Positions 40,425 through 51,927 of a DNA stretch of 64,000 nucleotides are shown here, piece by piece (within the stretch, counting starts at the first letter, position 1; each line of letters opens with the position of its first letter). The DNA lies in NCBI GenBank assembly GCA_947311845.1, contig CAMZMU010000013.1, positions 863,027 to 927,026 on the forward strand, read 5' to 3'. The notes beneath the pieces are model-generated. The model made no database searches. It was not told where the DNA came from and saw nothing but the letters and a program-made list of their open reading frames with translations. Position numbers and translations under genes: made by a program. Origin of the DNA: Poa pratensis (lineage: Eukaryota; Streptophyta; Magnoliopsida; Poales; Poaceae).

Positions 40425-43400
40425 CTACTCTCTCGGCATTAAAACACCCAAACGCCTCGCACCCGCGAGTACCCAAAGGTTGGCTTCAAACTTGATCTTG
40501 GCGAAGATGGTAGGCGGCGACGCGTGTTTGTTGCGGAAGACACGAGCGTTGCGCTCGTTCCAAATCTCCCATGAGACAAGAAGTGTGATTGAAGCCATGG
40601 CCTTGCGATGGGGTAATCCTCCCATAGTCATTTGTCGCCACCATTCCAAAGTTGATAGACTCGCCCATCCGGAGACGTGAAGAGCGTGAAGGCCAAGCCA
40701 ATTTTTGATCATACCCCATAGCCTAGAAGTAAACCGGCAATGCACGAGGAGATGTGCAATTGTCTCGGGGGCTCTCTTGCAAAGGGGGCATAACCCACAA
40801 TTTGGTCTACCCCTTCTAGCTAGGCGATCCGCCGTCCACACCCTATTTTGAAGCGCAAGCCAAGCGAAGAACTTGTTTTTTGGAGGAGCCCAAGCTTTCC
40901 AAACAAGCCTATTCATGTCGGTATGGATGATGCCAAGGAATTGAGCTTGGTAGGCCGACTTAGCCGAGTACTCTCCATTGGCTGAAATGGTCCAAGAGAT
41001 GGTGTCTTCCAAGTCGTTGTCGAGTTGGAAATCATGGATTTGAACCCAAAGGTTGACAAATTGGTGGAGGTGTTGCATGGAGAACTCCTCATCCAACTTG
41101 ATTTTTTGGAACCAAGCATTGTTGAGCAAGGCGTCATGTATGCTCCAATTTTTCCTAGTGGAAATTTTGAAGATTAGAGGAGCTATGTTTCTTGGTTTGA
41201 GCCCATTCACCCAAGGGGCGTCCCAAAATGACGTCTTCTTCCCGTTACCGATGGTGATCAAAGTAGATGCATAGAAGAGATCCATGTCCTCGCTAGTGCA
41301 AGGATTTCCTAAACCGGCCCAAATCTTGTTGGAGTCCTTCCATTGTAGCCATGGCCATCGCAAACGAAGAGCCCTCGCAAACTTGTCCAAATGTAGAATG
41401 CCAAGCCCTCCAAGATGACTTGGCCGACACACCGCCTCCCAATTTACCTTGCATTGCCCACCCGAAACCGTATCGGTGCCCGCCCAAAGAAAAGCACGCT
41501 CAAGTTTGTTGATGTTTTGGAGGACCCCCGGATGCACAATGAGAGGTGTCAAGGAGTATATTGCTTGAGAGGAGAGGACCGATTTGACAAGGGTCCCCCT
41601 CCCAATCGTGGTGATGTATCTCCCTTGCCAAGGTGGAATTTTGCCGGCGCATTTATCCTCAAGATATTGGAAGTCCCCACGTTTAAGCCGCCAAACCAAA
41701 AGCGGTAACCCAAGGTAACGCATTGGGAAGGTCGTTTGCACCACCGGGAGGCCTTGAAGGACGTTCTCCAAGTCCACGTTGGCACAACGGATGGGCACCA
41801 CGAAGCTCTTTTGGAAGTTCTTGCATAGGCCCGTCACCTCACCGAAGCCATGAAGAATCGCCGTAAGCTTTTGGATGTCCTCCTTTATTGGGGCAACAAA
41901 GATGGCCGCGTCGTCCGCATAGAGAGAGGTTCTCAACACGGTGCCTCTCCCTCGGATTTTGTGGAGCAACCCAAGGTTGGTTGCCAACTCAAGAATTTGT
42001 TGGAGGGGGTCAATAGCGATGACGAAGAGGAGGGGCGACAAAGGATCTCCTTGTCTAAGACCGCGACCATGGTAAATAGGTAAGCCGGCCACCCCATTCA
42101 AGAGGACTCGCGAAGATGATGTGGAGAGTAGCGCGGTAATCCAATTACGAAACCTAGGAGGGAAACCACGCCGTTGGAGAAGGTCCAAAATGTATTCCCA
42201 TCGAATGGAGTCAAAAGCCTTGCGGATATCAAGCTTGAAGAGTAGGGATGGAGTTTTGCTCTTGTGCAGCCGGCGAGCCAAGTTTTTCACATAGAGGAAG
42301 TTGTCATGGATGCTCCTCTTTTTAATGAACGCACTTTGAGCATTTGAGACGAGGTTGTTCATGAGGGGCCCAAGGCGGAGGGCAAGCATTTTGGCAATGA
42401 TTTTGGCAATCCCATGGATGAGCTTATGGGCCTATAGTCGGTAACCTCTTCCGCACCCTCCTTCTTAGGCAATAGAACAATATTGGCGGAGTTTAACCAA
42501 TGGAGATTGGCCACATGAAGGTTATCGAAGCAGTCAATGACCCTCATGACATCGAACTTGATAGTGTCCCAACACCTCTTGAAGAATACACCCGTGAACC
42601 CGTCCGGACCGGGTGCTTTGTCACCCGGCATTTGGTTGATGGCTTCTTTTACTTCGGACTCGGTGAAATGAGAAGCCAAGGAGTCTAAATCCGGATTCTC
42701 GAAATGGAGCTCCTCCCAATTGAAATCTTGGGACCTAGGCGCCCCTTTACCGATAGCCGACCGAAAATGGTTGAGGATGATGTCTTCTTTTTCTTTGTGC
42801 TCCGTGACCCACCCGTTGTTGTGCTTGAGGCGATGGATGTGGTTCTTGCGCCTTCTCCAATTTACCTTTAGGTGGAAATACTTTGTGTTTGCATCACCCT
42901 CCTTTAAGTTGGAAACACGCGAGCATTGTTTCTTTCTTGCTCTCTCAAGAATAGAAAGGCTAAGCACTTTTTTCTTTAACCTCAAACGGATGTCATGCTC
43001 TTCCGTGGATAGGGGCCTAGAGTCTTGGGCAATATCAAGTTGGAGGATGACCAAAAGGGCGGCATGTAGAAGGAGCTTCGGTTTGGAGAAGAAACGTCTT
43101 CCCCAAGTTGAGAGGCATTTCCCTAGTCTTTTTAGCTTATGGAACAAGACATGGTAAGGCTCGGTGTGAGGAGTGGGAGCATCCCAAGAGTTCTTGACGA
43201 CCTCATCAAAGCCCGGTAAGCGCAACCAAAAGTTCTCAAACTTGAAAGTCCTCGGCCTTCGAGGTCCACTATCGTCCGCTAGAAGTAGAGGGCAATGGTC
43301 GGACAAGGAGGAGGAGAGCGCATGGAGCACATGAGAACCAAAGGTGAGGTCCCATTCGGGGTTGCAAAAGACGGCGTCAAGTTTGCAAAGAGTTGGGTTT

Positions 43401-43984
43401 CGCCACTCATTACTCCACGTGAATCGCCGGTTTTGGAGGTGGACTTCATTTAGCTCACAAGCATGTAGAGTGTTGCGGAAGCGAGTGATGCGACTTCGGT
43501 TGACATTGCGTTTGTTTTTATCTCTAGCCCGATGAATTTGGTTAAAATCACCAAGGGCGAGCCATCGGATACCCGAAGCTGGCTTTTGGGAGAGCAACTC
43601 CGTGAAGAAGTCATCTTTTCGGTTGGAGGCTGTAGGTCCATACACAGTTGTGATGCGAAAATCACAGTCCTCATTGATCACATGGATGGTTGCGGAGAGG
43701 CAAAACTCGGTGATCACAACGTCAGATACTTGGATGGTGGAATCATCCCAAAGTAGCAGGATTCCTCCTCTGGTTCCCTGTGCTGGTCTTTCAGCAAACC
43801 CTCGTAGACGATTGCCCCCGATGTAGAAAGCATCATAAGAGTTGACAGCAGCAAGTTTTGTTTCTTGTAGGCAGACAAGTTGGCATGTAGATGATGCAAT
43901 GGTCTCGTGAACAGCAAATTTTCTATCATCGTCATTAAGCCCTCTTACATTCCAGCAAAGCAAGTTCATAAGGAATCCTAACAT
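40425..43984 (-). pseudogene. LINE ORF2: endonuclease-reverse transcriptase, one frameshift
   Basis: This replicative polyprotein of a plant L1-type LINE would nick target DNA and reverse transcribe the element. In order: endonuclease/exonuclease/phosphatase domain (CWNVRGLN, LQETKL, TVYGP, LGDFNQI, SDHCPLLL; 43.98-43.2 kb), a linker, reverse transcriptase (DKAPGPDGF, RPIS, NAQSAF, LDIRKAFDS, GLRQGDPLSPLLF, the catalytic YADDAAIF near 41.9 kb), and a zinc-knuckle zf-RVT tail (CGLCPLCKRAPETIAHLLVHC). The frame shifts once at about 42405, where one base appears to be missing after RPIS; the two parts (541 and 654 codons) are otherwise open. About 1,190 codons in all, normal for ORF2. Confidence 0.88.
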
Positions 43985-44030
43985 GATTAAACTAAGAAGC
44001 TCAACAGCATACAGACGAACATGATCCCGC

Positions 44031-44783
44031 TCTTGATGATGACGAAGACTACAACCAGCAACTTGACGAAGACGAAGACGACGACGACGACGACAGTGTC
44101 ATCGACCGCCATGCTGCCGAGTACGACGACTACGACTACGACTACAGGGACATCGACTACTCCATTTACCTGAGGGATTACCTGAAGGATGCTGCCATAG
44201 ACAGCTTACGGAGTCAGAGAATCGGCTATCACGAAGACAACATTAACATACGGCTAGCTTACACCTCTTCTAGGTACCTTGTGGAGCGCTGGCCGTCCGT
44301 TCCCACTTCAACTTTGTGGGGAACATTTATGCCCACGATTCTGACCATCGTTCGCTGTACTACTGCTCCTCCGAGAGAGGGGAAATTCATCGCAACATTG
44401 ATTCACGGGTATGGCATTCACGTGGTACTCCATCTTTTAATTTTTTGTTTCTGCTATCTTCTGTTGAATCCTTTTCAATTGCGTTGACGATAATATATGA
44501 GCAGGGCAATCTGATACTCCACGCAGCAGGCGCGGCCCTTCAGGATGACTTCTACATTGACATCAAAATTCCAGACGAAGATGATGCTGGATTGCTCTCC
44601 TTCACAGTGGACCCGCATGCGTGCAACCATGTCATAAATCAAACCATGTCAACTGCAGGCAGACGTAAATTCGATCTGACTTTTATTCCGATGCACACTG
44701 CTATACAGGTCAATGTGAAAGTTACCCTTGATCTTATTAGCGAAACTAGGTCCGGGCGGAAACGATACCTCGTTGGAGGCTCG
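44031..44783 (+). pseudogene. DUF6598-like gene fragment cut by a Copia insertion
   Basis: Plus-strand coding begins with an acidic, Asp/Tyr-rich stretch (YDDYDYDYRDIDYSIYLRDY at about 44128-44190) and continues NFVGNIYAHDSDHRSLYYC. A short intron (44409-44505, CACGG|GTATGG ... GAGCAG|GGC) is followed by GNLILHAAGAALQDDFYIDI and DLTFIPMHTAIQVNVKVTLD. Layout and spacing resemble the grass-expanded DUF6598 family (acidic N-terminus, [FV]YG.V.ARD...D, then L.L.GP.RG....D..F.ID.KI), whose function is unknown; the match is from memory of the family pattern and is tentative. A frame change near 44290 and the retrotransposon at 44784 inside the coding region make it non-functional as it stands. No start codon could be fixed. 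Confidence 0.4.
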
Positions 44784-44899
44784 TGTTACGTGTTATATAG
44801 ATGAGAAAAGCCCTCATCGTCGCCATACAAGAGATATACGGTATACGGGTTGGTGTACTACACCATACCCTATACCGTACGTATACATGATGTTCAACA
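44784..44899 (-). repeat. Very short (116-bp) Copia LTR with internal palindrome
   Basis: It begins TGTT and ends AACA. About 44836-44885 is an imperfect palindrome (GGTATACGGGTTGGTGTA facing TACACCATACCCTATACC). A TATA-like CTATATAAC (element strand) lies 15 bases from the far end. Confidence 0.75.
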
Positions 44900-44906
44900 C
44901 CCTTCT

Positions 44907-46560
44907 TTAATCTAAACTCTTACAAAGATTTAGATTACGCTTGAACATATTTAACTGTCTGACAGGGAGAGCTTTATTGAAGCCATCAGCTACCTGATCC
45001 TTGCTAGAGATAAACTTGACCTCTAAGTTTTTGCTTGCTACCCTCTCACGAACAAAGTGATAGTCAATCTCTATATGTTTTCTACGGGCATGAAAAATAG
45101 GATTTGCAGACAAATAGGTAGCACCTAAATGGTCACACCATAAGCAGGTTTTTTCCTCCAACTGAACACCGAGCTCACAAAGTAGTGCCTCAACCCATAT
45201 CATTTCAGCAGTAGCATTAGCTACAGCCTTGTATTCAGTCTCAGTACTTGACCGAGAAACTGTGGCTTGTTTGCGTGAGCTCCATGAGACAAGGTTCGGT
45301 CCAAGGAAGATGGCAAACCCTCCAGTAGACCGACGATCATCAGGGAAACCAGCCCAATCTGCATCTGAAAAGGCACTCAAAAGTGTATGAGAGGAGCATG
45401 TAAAAGTGAGTCCAAGTGACAAAGTATCTTGAACATATCTCAGTATTCTTTTTGTGGCTGTCCAATGAGTTGTTGTTGGTGCATGAAGGTATTGGCATAC
45501 TTTGTTAACTGCAAAGGAGATATCAGGACGTGTGAGGGTCAAATACTGAAGAGCACCAACAATACTGCTATACTATGTACAGTCTTCAGGACCAAGAGGG
45601 TTGCCCTCATGGAGAGACAGTGGCTCGGTAGGAGATAGAGGTGTTGGGAGTAGCTTTGCAATTTTTCATGCCCACTCTGGCTAAGAGATCCATAGCATAT
45701 TTCTCTTGTGTCAATATCAAACCATTCTGCTTTTTCTTGACTTCAATTCCCAAAAAGAAATGTAAATCACCTAGATCTTTTATTGCAAAGTGTTCATTGA
45801 GATCCTTAAGCAACGCAGGAATGGCCTCATTTGAAGAGCTAACCACAATAATGTCATCAACATAAATTAAGACAAACATTGTGATACCTGACTTTTGATA
45901 GAGAAATAAAGAGGTGTCAGCCTTGGATGGTATGAATCCAAAATCATGGAGCTTGGAGCTAAGCCGAGAATACCAGGCCCTTGGTGCTTGTTTTAACCCA
46001 TAGAGAGCTTTATCAAGCCTGCAAATATGATGAGGTGCATTCGGATCTTCAAATCCTGGGGGTTGTTTCATATAAACCTCCTCTTCCAGAACACCATGTA
46101 AAAACGCGTTCTTGACATCTAGCTGCCGCAAACTCTAGCCTCGAGAAACTGCAATTGCTAGAACCACCCTGATGGTTGCAGCTTTAACAACGGGACTGAA
46201 GGTATCTTCATAGTCTATTCCATACCTCTGTTAAAAACCTTTTGCAACTAAACGTGCTTTATACCTGTCAATTGTGCCATCAACATTTTTCTTAATTCGG
46301 TAAACCCACTTACAGTCAATGAGATTCTTGTTGGAGCTGGATGGAACAAGGTGCCATGTGTTATTCTTGAGCAGGGCATCATATTCTTCCTCCATTGCCT
46401 TTTTCCATTCTTGATGATTCAGGGCCTCAGAAAGTGAAGAAGGTTCTCCTGTGGATGTTAGCAAGCCATATCTAACAGAATTTGCCTCCTTGTAAATGTT
46501 AGGTCGTTTGCCATATGTAATAGTACCATCCTTGTATTTTCTGGGTTGTTTGATACGTGA
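44907..46560 (-). pseudogene. Copia reverse transcriptase and RNase H, with stops and a frameshift
   Basis: The minus strand reads, in order: WKKAMEEEYDALLKNNTWHL and CKWVYRIKKNVDGTIDRYKA (start of the RVT_2 reverse transcriptase, 46.4-46.26 kb), then [30 protein letters not shown], the catalytic YVDDIIV (near 45.85 kb) and FFLGIEV; after a frame change near 45600, [19 protein letters not shown], then [20 protein letters not shown] and [14 protein letters not shown] of RNase H, ending in CKSLD. Two in-frame stops (near 46228 and 46135) and the frame change disable it. Integrase, protease and Gag are not in the window. Confidence 0.9.
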
Positions 46561-46830
46561 CACTAGTGGAAAACGGGCAATAGGTTTCGACCTTTAGTCC
46601 CCAATTTGTTACAAACCGGTACTAATGGGGGCACCCCACCCGGTCAGCTCGCCGCCCAGCCCCGTCCCGGTTCGTGAGGGACCTATAGTCCCGGTTCGTG
46701 CCACGAACCGGGACTAAAGGGTCACCACATGCGGCAGCAGAGGTGGGGCCCAGCGCGAGAACCTTTAGTCCCGGTTCGTGACATGAACCGGGACTAAAGA
46801 TGGACCTTTGCACGAACCGGGACTAACATT
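46561..46830 (+). repeat. CACTA terminal repeat and subterminal motif array
   Basis: Terminal CACTA repeat (46561-46578) plus direct and inverted CGGGACTAAAG motifs (e.g. around 46675-46720, 46765-46800, 46815-46827). The motif pairs can form hairpins such as CCCGGTTCGTG/CACGAACCGGG. Confidence 0.85.
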
Positions 46831-47475
46831 TTTTACTACATCATCTCCCACCCCGAGCCAGCCACTCCATTTTTCCAGCTCGAGTTCATCTCCATTTCTT
46901 CTCCCCGAGGTCGATTTCGTCCCCATTTTTTCCACCATTTGTCAAGATTGACAGCGCCCCATCATCTCCAAGGGTTAGCAACTGCATCTCTGCTTCCGGC
47001 GCTCATTCCATTGCTTGTTTAGCTCATTTAGCTCATTTCATTTTTGTAGTGCTAGCTAGGTGTTTGATGAAATGCCTAAGTAGTTGATTTCATTTTGTTT
47101 TATGTGCAATTTGAGCTCAAACTAAATTATGATTTGTGGTTTTTTATAGTGTCGTCCCGTCCCCTTTCTCACTGCCGTCGATCGCCCGCGCCGCCCCGTC
47201 ACCGACACCACCTCGGTGAGACTCTTGTTTTTATCTTTTATTTTAAAAAATCTTAGTTGTATGATTTACATACATAATTATTACTTGTATAATTTTCTTA
47301 TTTGTATAATTGTTTGTTATACATAGTGCATGGTTTTGACATCTGTCCACACCGGTTCTCGTCCGCTCTATTATTCGGATGTGGTATAATTTTTTGTTAT
47401 AACTATATATTTGTTTCATTTCGTGTTTATGACAATTATGCCGACCAACTTTACATAGATATATTTTTATCTAGG

Positions 47476-47825
47476 AGGTAGTTGAACCGGAAATTTCAAC
47501 CGACCCTATTGTCGAGTTTTTTGAAAAAGAAAACAATGATTTGAAAGCAAAATTGAAAAGAAGTGAAGATCTTCGTCTCCAATGCTTAGAAGAGAAGATG
47601 AAATTGGAGTTCAAGTTTGCCGACGTCGTCGATAATCACGAGATCAAGATGGAGGCAATGCGCTTGGATCACGAGATCAAGATGAATGCAATGCGCTTGA
47701 AGCTTAAAAAGATTAGAAAATATGCCATTAGTCAAGAGGCTTGGTATCATTATGCTGTTGGTTCAATAATTACCTTAGTTGCGATTTTGATCGCATTTGT
47801 TGTTGGATTTAATTTTTTTAGATAG
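47476..47825 (+). CDS. CACTA-associated coiled-coil/membrane-anchor protein, last exon
   Basis: After an acceptor-like AG the frame EVVEPEISTDPIVEFFEKEN runs into KAKLKRSEDLRLQCLEEKMK, a charged coiled coil with the repeated phrase DHEIKMNAMRL, then YHYAVGSIITLVAILIAFVV, a single C-terminal transmembrane segment, and ends GFNFFR. Upstream exons probably lie at about 47165-47215 and 47325-47380. This small protein regularly accompanies Triticeae CACTA elements; its function is unknown to me and it is not the transposase. Confidence 0.65.
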
Positions 47826-47995
47826 TTGTATGTTAGTTTCAATTAATGTATGTTTTATGAGAACTATGTATTACATTTGGTCGATCAGTACTCTACTTTG
47901 CTTTTAATGTGTTGAACTTGTATTAATTAATTTGGTCACGTATCTATTCATAATGTAGCTAGTGTAATGGTTTTTGATATACTTGTATAATGCAG

Positions 47996-50257
47996 ATGAA
48001 CCGACAATGGATGTATGGTGACCGACGCAGTCCCGAGTTCATTAGTGGCATGCATAATTTTCTCCATGCGGCCGAGGCAAACAAGCGGACGAATGGTTTT
48101 ATTTGTTGTCCATGTAGTGTCTGTAAGAATAGGAGTGATCACTCTACCTCAAAAATCCTTCACATCCACCTGTTGCAGAATGGTTTCATGGATGGTTACT
48201 ATTGTTGGACCAAGCACGGAGAAAGCGGGGTTATAATGGAAGACAATGAAGAAGAAGAGGATAATGACAACTATCCTATGTTCAATGAACAAAGTGATAC
48301 TACAATGGGGGAAGACGAAGCTGAAAAAGATTCCATTGTTGATGAGCCCGATGATGATCTTCGTCGGGCCATTCGTGATGCACAAATGGACTGTGGAAGT
48401 GAAAACGATAAGTTGAAGTTGGAGAGAATGTTAGAGGATCACAACAAATTGTTGTACCCAAATTGCGAAGATGGCCAGAAAAAGCTGGGTACCACACTGG
48501 AATTGCTGCAATGGAAGGCACAGAATGGTCTATATGACAAGGGATTTGAAAATTTGCTGCAAATATTAAAGAAGATGATTCCAAGGGATAACGTATTGCC
48601 CCCAGTACGTACGAAGCAAAGAAGATTGTCTGCCCTCTAGGATTAGAGGTGCAGAAAATACATGCATGCATCAATGACTGCATCCTCTACCGCGGTGAGC
48701 ACGAGAATTTGAATGCATGCCCGATATGCGGTGCATTGTGGTATAAGATCAGGCGAGATGACCCTGGTGATGTAGAGGGCGAGCCGCGCCCCAGGAAGAG
48801 GGTTCCTGCCAAGGTGATGTGGTATGCTCCTATAATACCACGGTTGAAACGTTTGTTCCAAAACAAAGAGCATGCCAAGTTGTTGCGATGGCACAAAGAA
48901 GACCGTAAGAAAGACGTGATGATGAGACACACCGCTGATGGGTCGCAGTGGAGAAAAATCGACAGAGAGTTCCCGACATTTTCAGATGATGCGAGGAACT
49001 TAAGATTTGGTCTAAGTATAGATGGCTTTAATCCTTTTGGGGAGCAGAGCTCCAGTCATAGCACTTGGCCTGTGACTCTATGTATTTATAACCTTCCTCC
49101 TTGACTGTGCATGAAGCGGAAGTTCATTATGATGCCAGTGCTCATCCATGGACCGAAGCAACCTGGCAACGACATTGATGTGTACCTGAGGCCATTGGTT
49201 GAAGAACTTTTACAGTTGTGGCGTGAAGAAGGTGTACGTCTGTGGGATAAGCACGGACAAACAGAATTTGACCTACGAGCGTTGTTGTTTGTAACCATCA
49301 ATGATTGGCCTGCTCTTAGTAACATTTCAGGACAGTCAAACAAGGGATACAATGCATGCAAGCACTGTTTAGGTGAGACTAAAGTATACATTTAGGTAAC
49401 AAGAATGTGTACCTGGGCCATCGTCGATTTCTTCCACCCAAGCATCCCTTAAGAAAGAAAGGCAAACATTTCAAAGGTGAGGCAGATCATCGGCCGAAGC
49501 CTACCCGCCCTTCTAGTTCTGATATATTTGATATGGTCAAGGATTTAAAATTAATCTTTGGGAAGGGTCCTGGCGGACTATCTGTTCTGAATGACGCTGA
49601 CAACGACGTACCCATGTGGAAGAAGAAATCTATATTTTGGGAGCTGCCCTATTGGATAATCCTTGAGGTTCACTCTGCAATCGACGTGATGCACGTGACA
49701 AAAAATCTTTGCTTGAACCTCCTAAACTTCTTCGGCGTGTATGGGAAGTCAAAAGATACACCGGAAGCAAGGTAGGACCATCAACGTATGCACGAACGAG
49801 ACGACGTGCATTCAGATAATCATAAAGGTCTTGCAAGTTACGCTCTTACGAAAGAAGAGAAGGCAATATTTTTTGAATGTCTTAGCAGTATGAAGGTTCC
49901 ATCTGGCTTCTCGTCGAATATAAAGGGAATAATAAATATGGCAGAGAAAAAAATTCCAAAACCTAAAGTCTCATGACTGCCACGTGATTACGACACAATT
50001 ACTTCCGATTGCATTGAGGGGGCTTCTACCGGAAAATGTTCGAGTACCCATTGTGAAGCTATGTGCATTCCTCAATGCAATTTTCAGAAGGTCATCAATC
50101 CACTAACTCTACCAAGTTTATAGAAGGATGTGGTCCAATGTCTTGTCAGCTTCGAGTTGGTGTTCCCACCAACCTTCTTCAACATTATGACGCACCTCAT
50201 AGTTCACCTAGTCGAAGAGATTTCCGTTCTCGGTCCTGTATTTCTACACAACATGTT
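47996..50257 (+). pseudogene. CACTA transposase (TNP2 type), frame-broken and truncated
   Basis: It starts MNRQWMYGDRRSPEFISGMH after an acceptor TGCAG. The N-terminal transposase-associated domain (CCPCSVCKN, HLLQNGFMDGYYCW) is followed by an acidic linker and the TNP2 core: YRGEHENLNACPICG, RFGLSIDGFNPFG (a catalytic-region Asp), FIMMPVLIHGPKQPGNDIDV, YNACKHCLGET, DVMHVTKNLCLNLL and LTKEEKAIFFECLSSMKVPS. Lesions: a one-base shift near 48605, a stop after YNLPP (49102), further stops near 49393, 49772 and 49974. The gene is cut at 50257 by the Gypsy insertion before its C-terminus. Confidence 0.88.
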
Positions 50258-51927
50258 TGATCAATGCTGGATATAGGGGGGTGTTTGTTATCGTCTCCAC
50301 AGGGATCAACAAGGTTATGCTGGTTCTAAGTTTTGGCAGAAGCTAGACTAAATCAAACAATTGCAAGTTTGCACTTCAGAAAAGAAAGGGTTTTGGAAAA
50401 AAGGTTTTAGCAGAGCAAATTCAAAATTTAACTTGCAGGTTCTTGGTTGTCAATCAAGTCCACTGCAAGGATCCAAGCAAGGTTTAGACAGGGAACAAGA
50501 ATTACTTCAACAACTTGCAGAGACTAGTCATGCAAGCAAGGGTTTTTAGCAGGTTTTAGGCAGAAGAAAAATCAAAGCACAAAGATCTCTCCTTTTTGGG
50601 TTGTCAGGCCAGATCAAAGTGAGGTAGCAAGCAATTGGAGGCTAGGGATGGAATTTCAACACACAAGTATGCAGGGACTAGCCTTACACACACAGATCAA
50701 ACCAAACAACAAGCAGATCATGCAAACATTCAGTAGAGACAGAGAACTGTGTCACTTAATTCACTGCAGTAGCCAAATATTACAAGCTCTACTTAAAGAT
50801 GGATGATCTACACGGTTCAACACAAGATTACATAGAAGAATGGAGAGAGTTCCTTGGCTGTGGCTCACTGAAAACCTAGTCGAAGCAGGGGAAGCAGAGG
50901 TGAAGACAAGGGTGGAAGCAGAGTTGCAGATCATGAGCTTCAGGTCACCAAGGCCTTGGGCTTCTTCTCCTGGTCTCCATGTTGATCTTGATCTTGGTCT
51001 TGTTCTTGTTCTTCTCTATTCTTGCTGTTCTTGGTGTTCTTGGTGGTTGTTGGAGTTGGTGGCCGAAAAGGTGGTTTGGTGGTGGCTGTGGATGGGATGG
51101 AGTGAGGTGGATGGATGGGAATGGAATGGGGTGTGTGAGATGGATGGATGATTGCTGTGGTGGTGTGGTGGCTTTATACTCCTTTTTCCCTTTGTGGTGG
51201 AGGTGTGACCCAATGGTGGAGAGGAGGAAGTTTCCCTTTTCCATCTTTAGCTCACAGTGCACATGGGGTGTTTTCTCCTTTTGCACCTTTATGCCTTTTT
51301 CCCTTTTTGGCTTGCTTGATCTCCAAGTTGATCTCTTCCCTCCTTTCTGTTTCAAACTTGTTTGAATTGCTTCTTATCTTCATTGGGACCTGCTGCTGCC
51401 AACCTTTTGCATTGCTTCATCTTGTGCTTGGAGAGCTTGAGTTAACTGACAGAGAATTGCTTCTCTGTCAGACACTGTTCACCATCTGGCACAGAGGGGT
51501 TCTTCAATTTTGTCTTGATTTCTTCATGCTCTGATGATCCAAACTTGCTCATATATGTTCCTTTGGACTTCCTTCAGATAGCACATGATTGCATTTCCAC
51601 TTGAGCTTCATCAGCTACACTGACATGAATTTGCATTTCTTTGTTAGTGCACTGTTCATAGTCTGGCAACAGATGTTCTTCTGGATTTCTGGCTTGATTC
51701 ATTCTTGTTGATCATGTCCATCTTCTCTGCTGCATTGGGTTCACTTGTGTGGTGCTTCTTGCTTCACTTCTACACTGGATCTTCAGAAGATTGTGTGCCT
51801 TTGCACACTGAACTGCAAAATGGATGAAAGCACTGTAAAATGCAGATAAATGCAGTACTGGATACTAATGCAGTGAGGTTTTTAGGGTTTTAGGGCTCTG
51901 AATAATGCATATAAATGATGGTGATCA
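50258..51927 (-). repeat. 3' LTR of the Athila-like element (complete)
   Basis: It begins and ends with the palindrome TGATCA. Compared with the right copy it shows several substitutions and an extra ~20 bp of a GTTCTT-rich run near 51000-51040, so this insertion is older than the two young elements at 16-21 and 28-31 kb. The purine tract (CCCCCAGACCCAAACC on the plus strand) follows at 51930. Confidence 0.93.

Larger units (their letters stand above)
40301..43990 (-). mobile_element. LINE with near-complete ORF2
   Basis: The minus-strand element ends in an 11-nt A-tail (T run 40301-40311) preceded by an 8-9-bp hairpin (40321-40341). It encodes an endonuclease followed by reverse transcriptase, both on the minus strand. 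ORF1 and the 5' UTR are missing: homology begins just before the endonuclease start, so the copy is 5'-truncated. A target duplication was not found. Confidence 0.88.
44784..46560 (-). mobile_element. Copia retrotransposon (3' half), split by a CACTA element
   Basis: A 116-bp 3' LTR (44784-44899; TGTTGAAC...GTAACA on the element strand) follows a purine tract AAAGAAGGG. Upstream on the minus strand are Copia RNase H and reverse transcriptase, and the coding sequence stops abruptly at the first base of the CACTA element. The missing 5' half should lie right of the CACTA element, outside the window. The 5 bp left of the LTR are GCTCG, the expected target duplication. Confidence 0.88.
46561..50257 (+). 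mobile_element. CACTA (En/Spm) transposon, left part
   Basis: It begins CACTAGTGGAAAACGGGC, the Triticeae CACTA terminus, immediately after TGA, the likely 3-bp target duplication. The first 270 bp carry several subterminal motifs CTTTAGTCCCGG / CCGGGACTAAAG in both orientations, where the element's DNA-binding protein would bind. Coding for a small coiled-coil protein and a TNP2-type transposase follows. At 50257 it is broken by an Athila-like Gypsy element; its right end lies beyond the window. Confidence 0.93.

Noticed and set aside
50258..51927. Short frames in the Athila LTR that repeat at 59392-60357
   Set aside because: They recur only because the LTR is duplicated; no known domain, and stop positions differ between copies.
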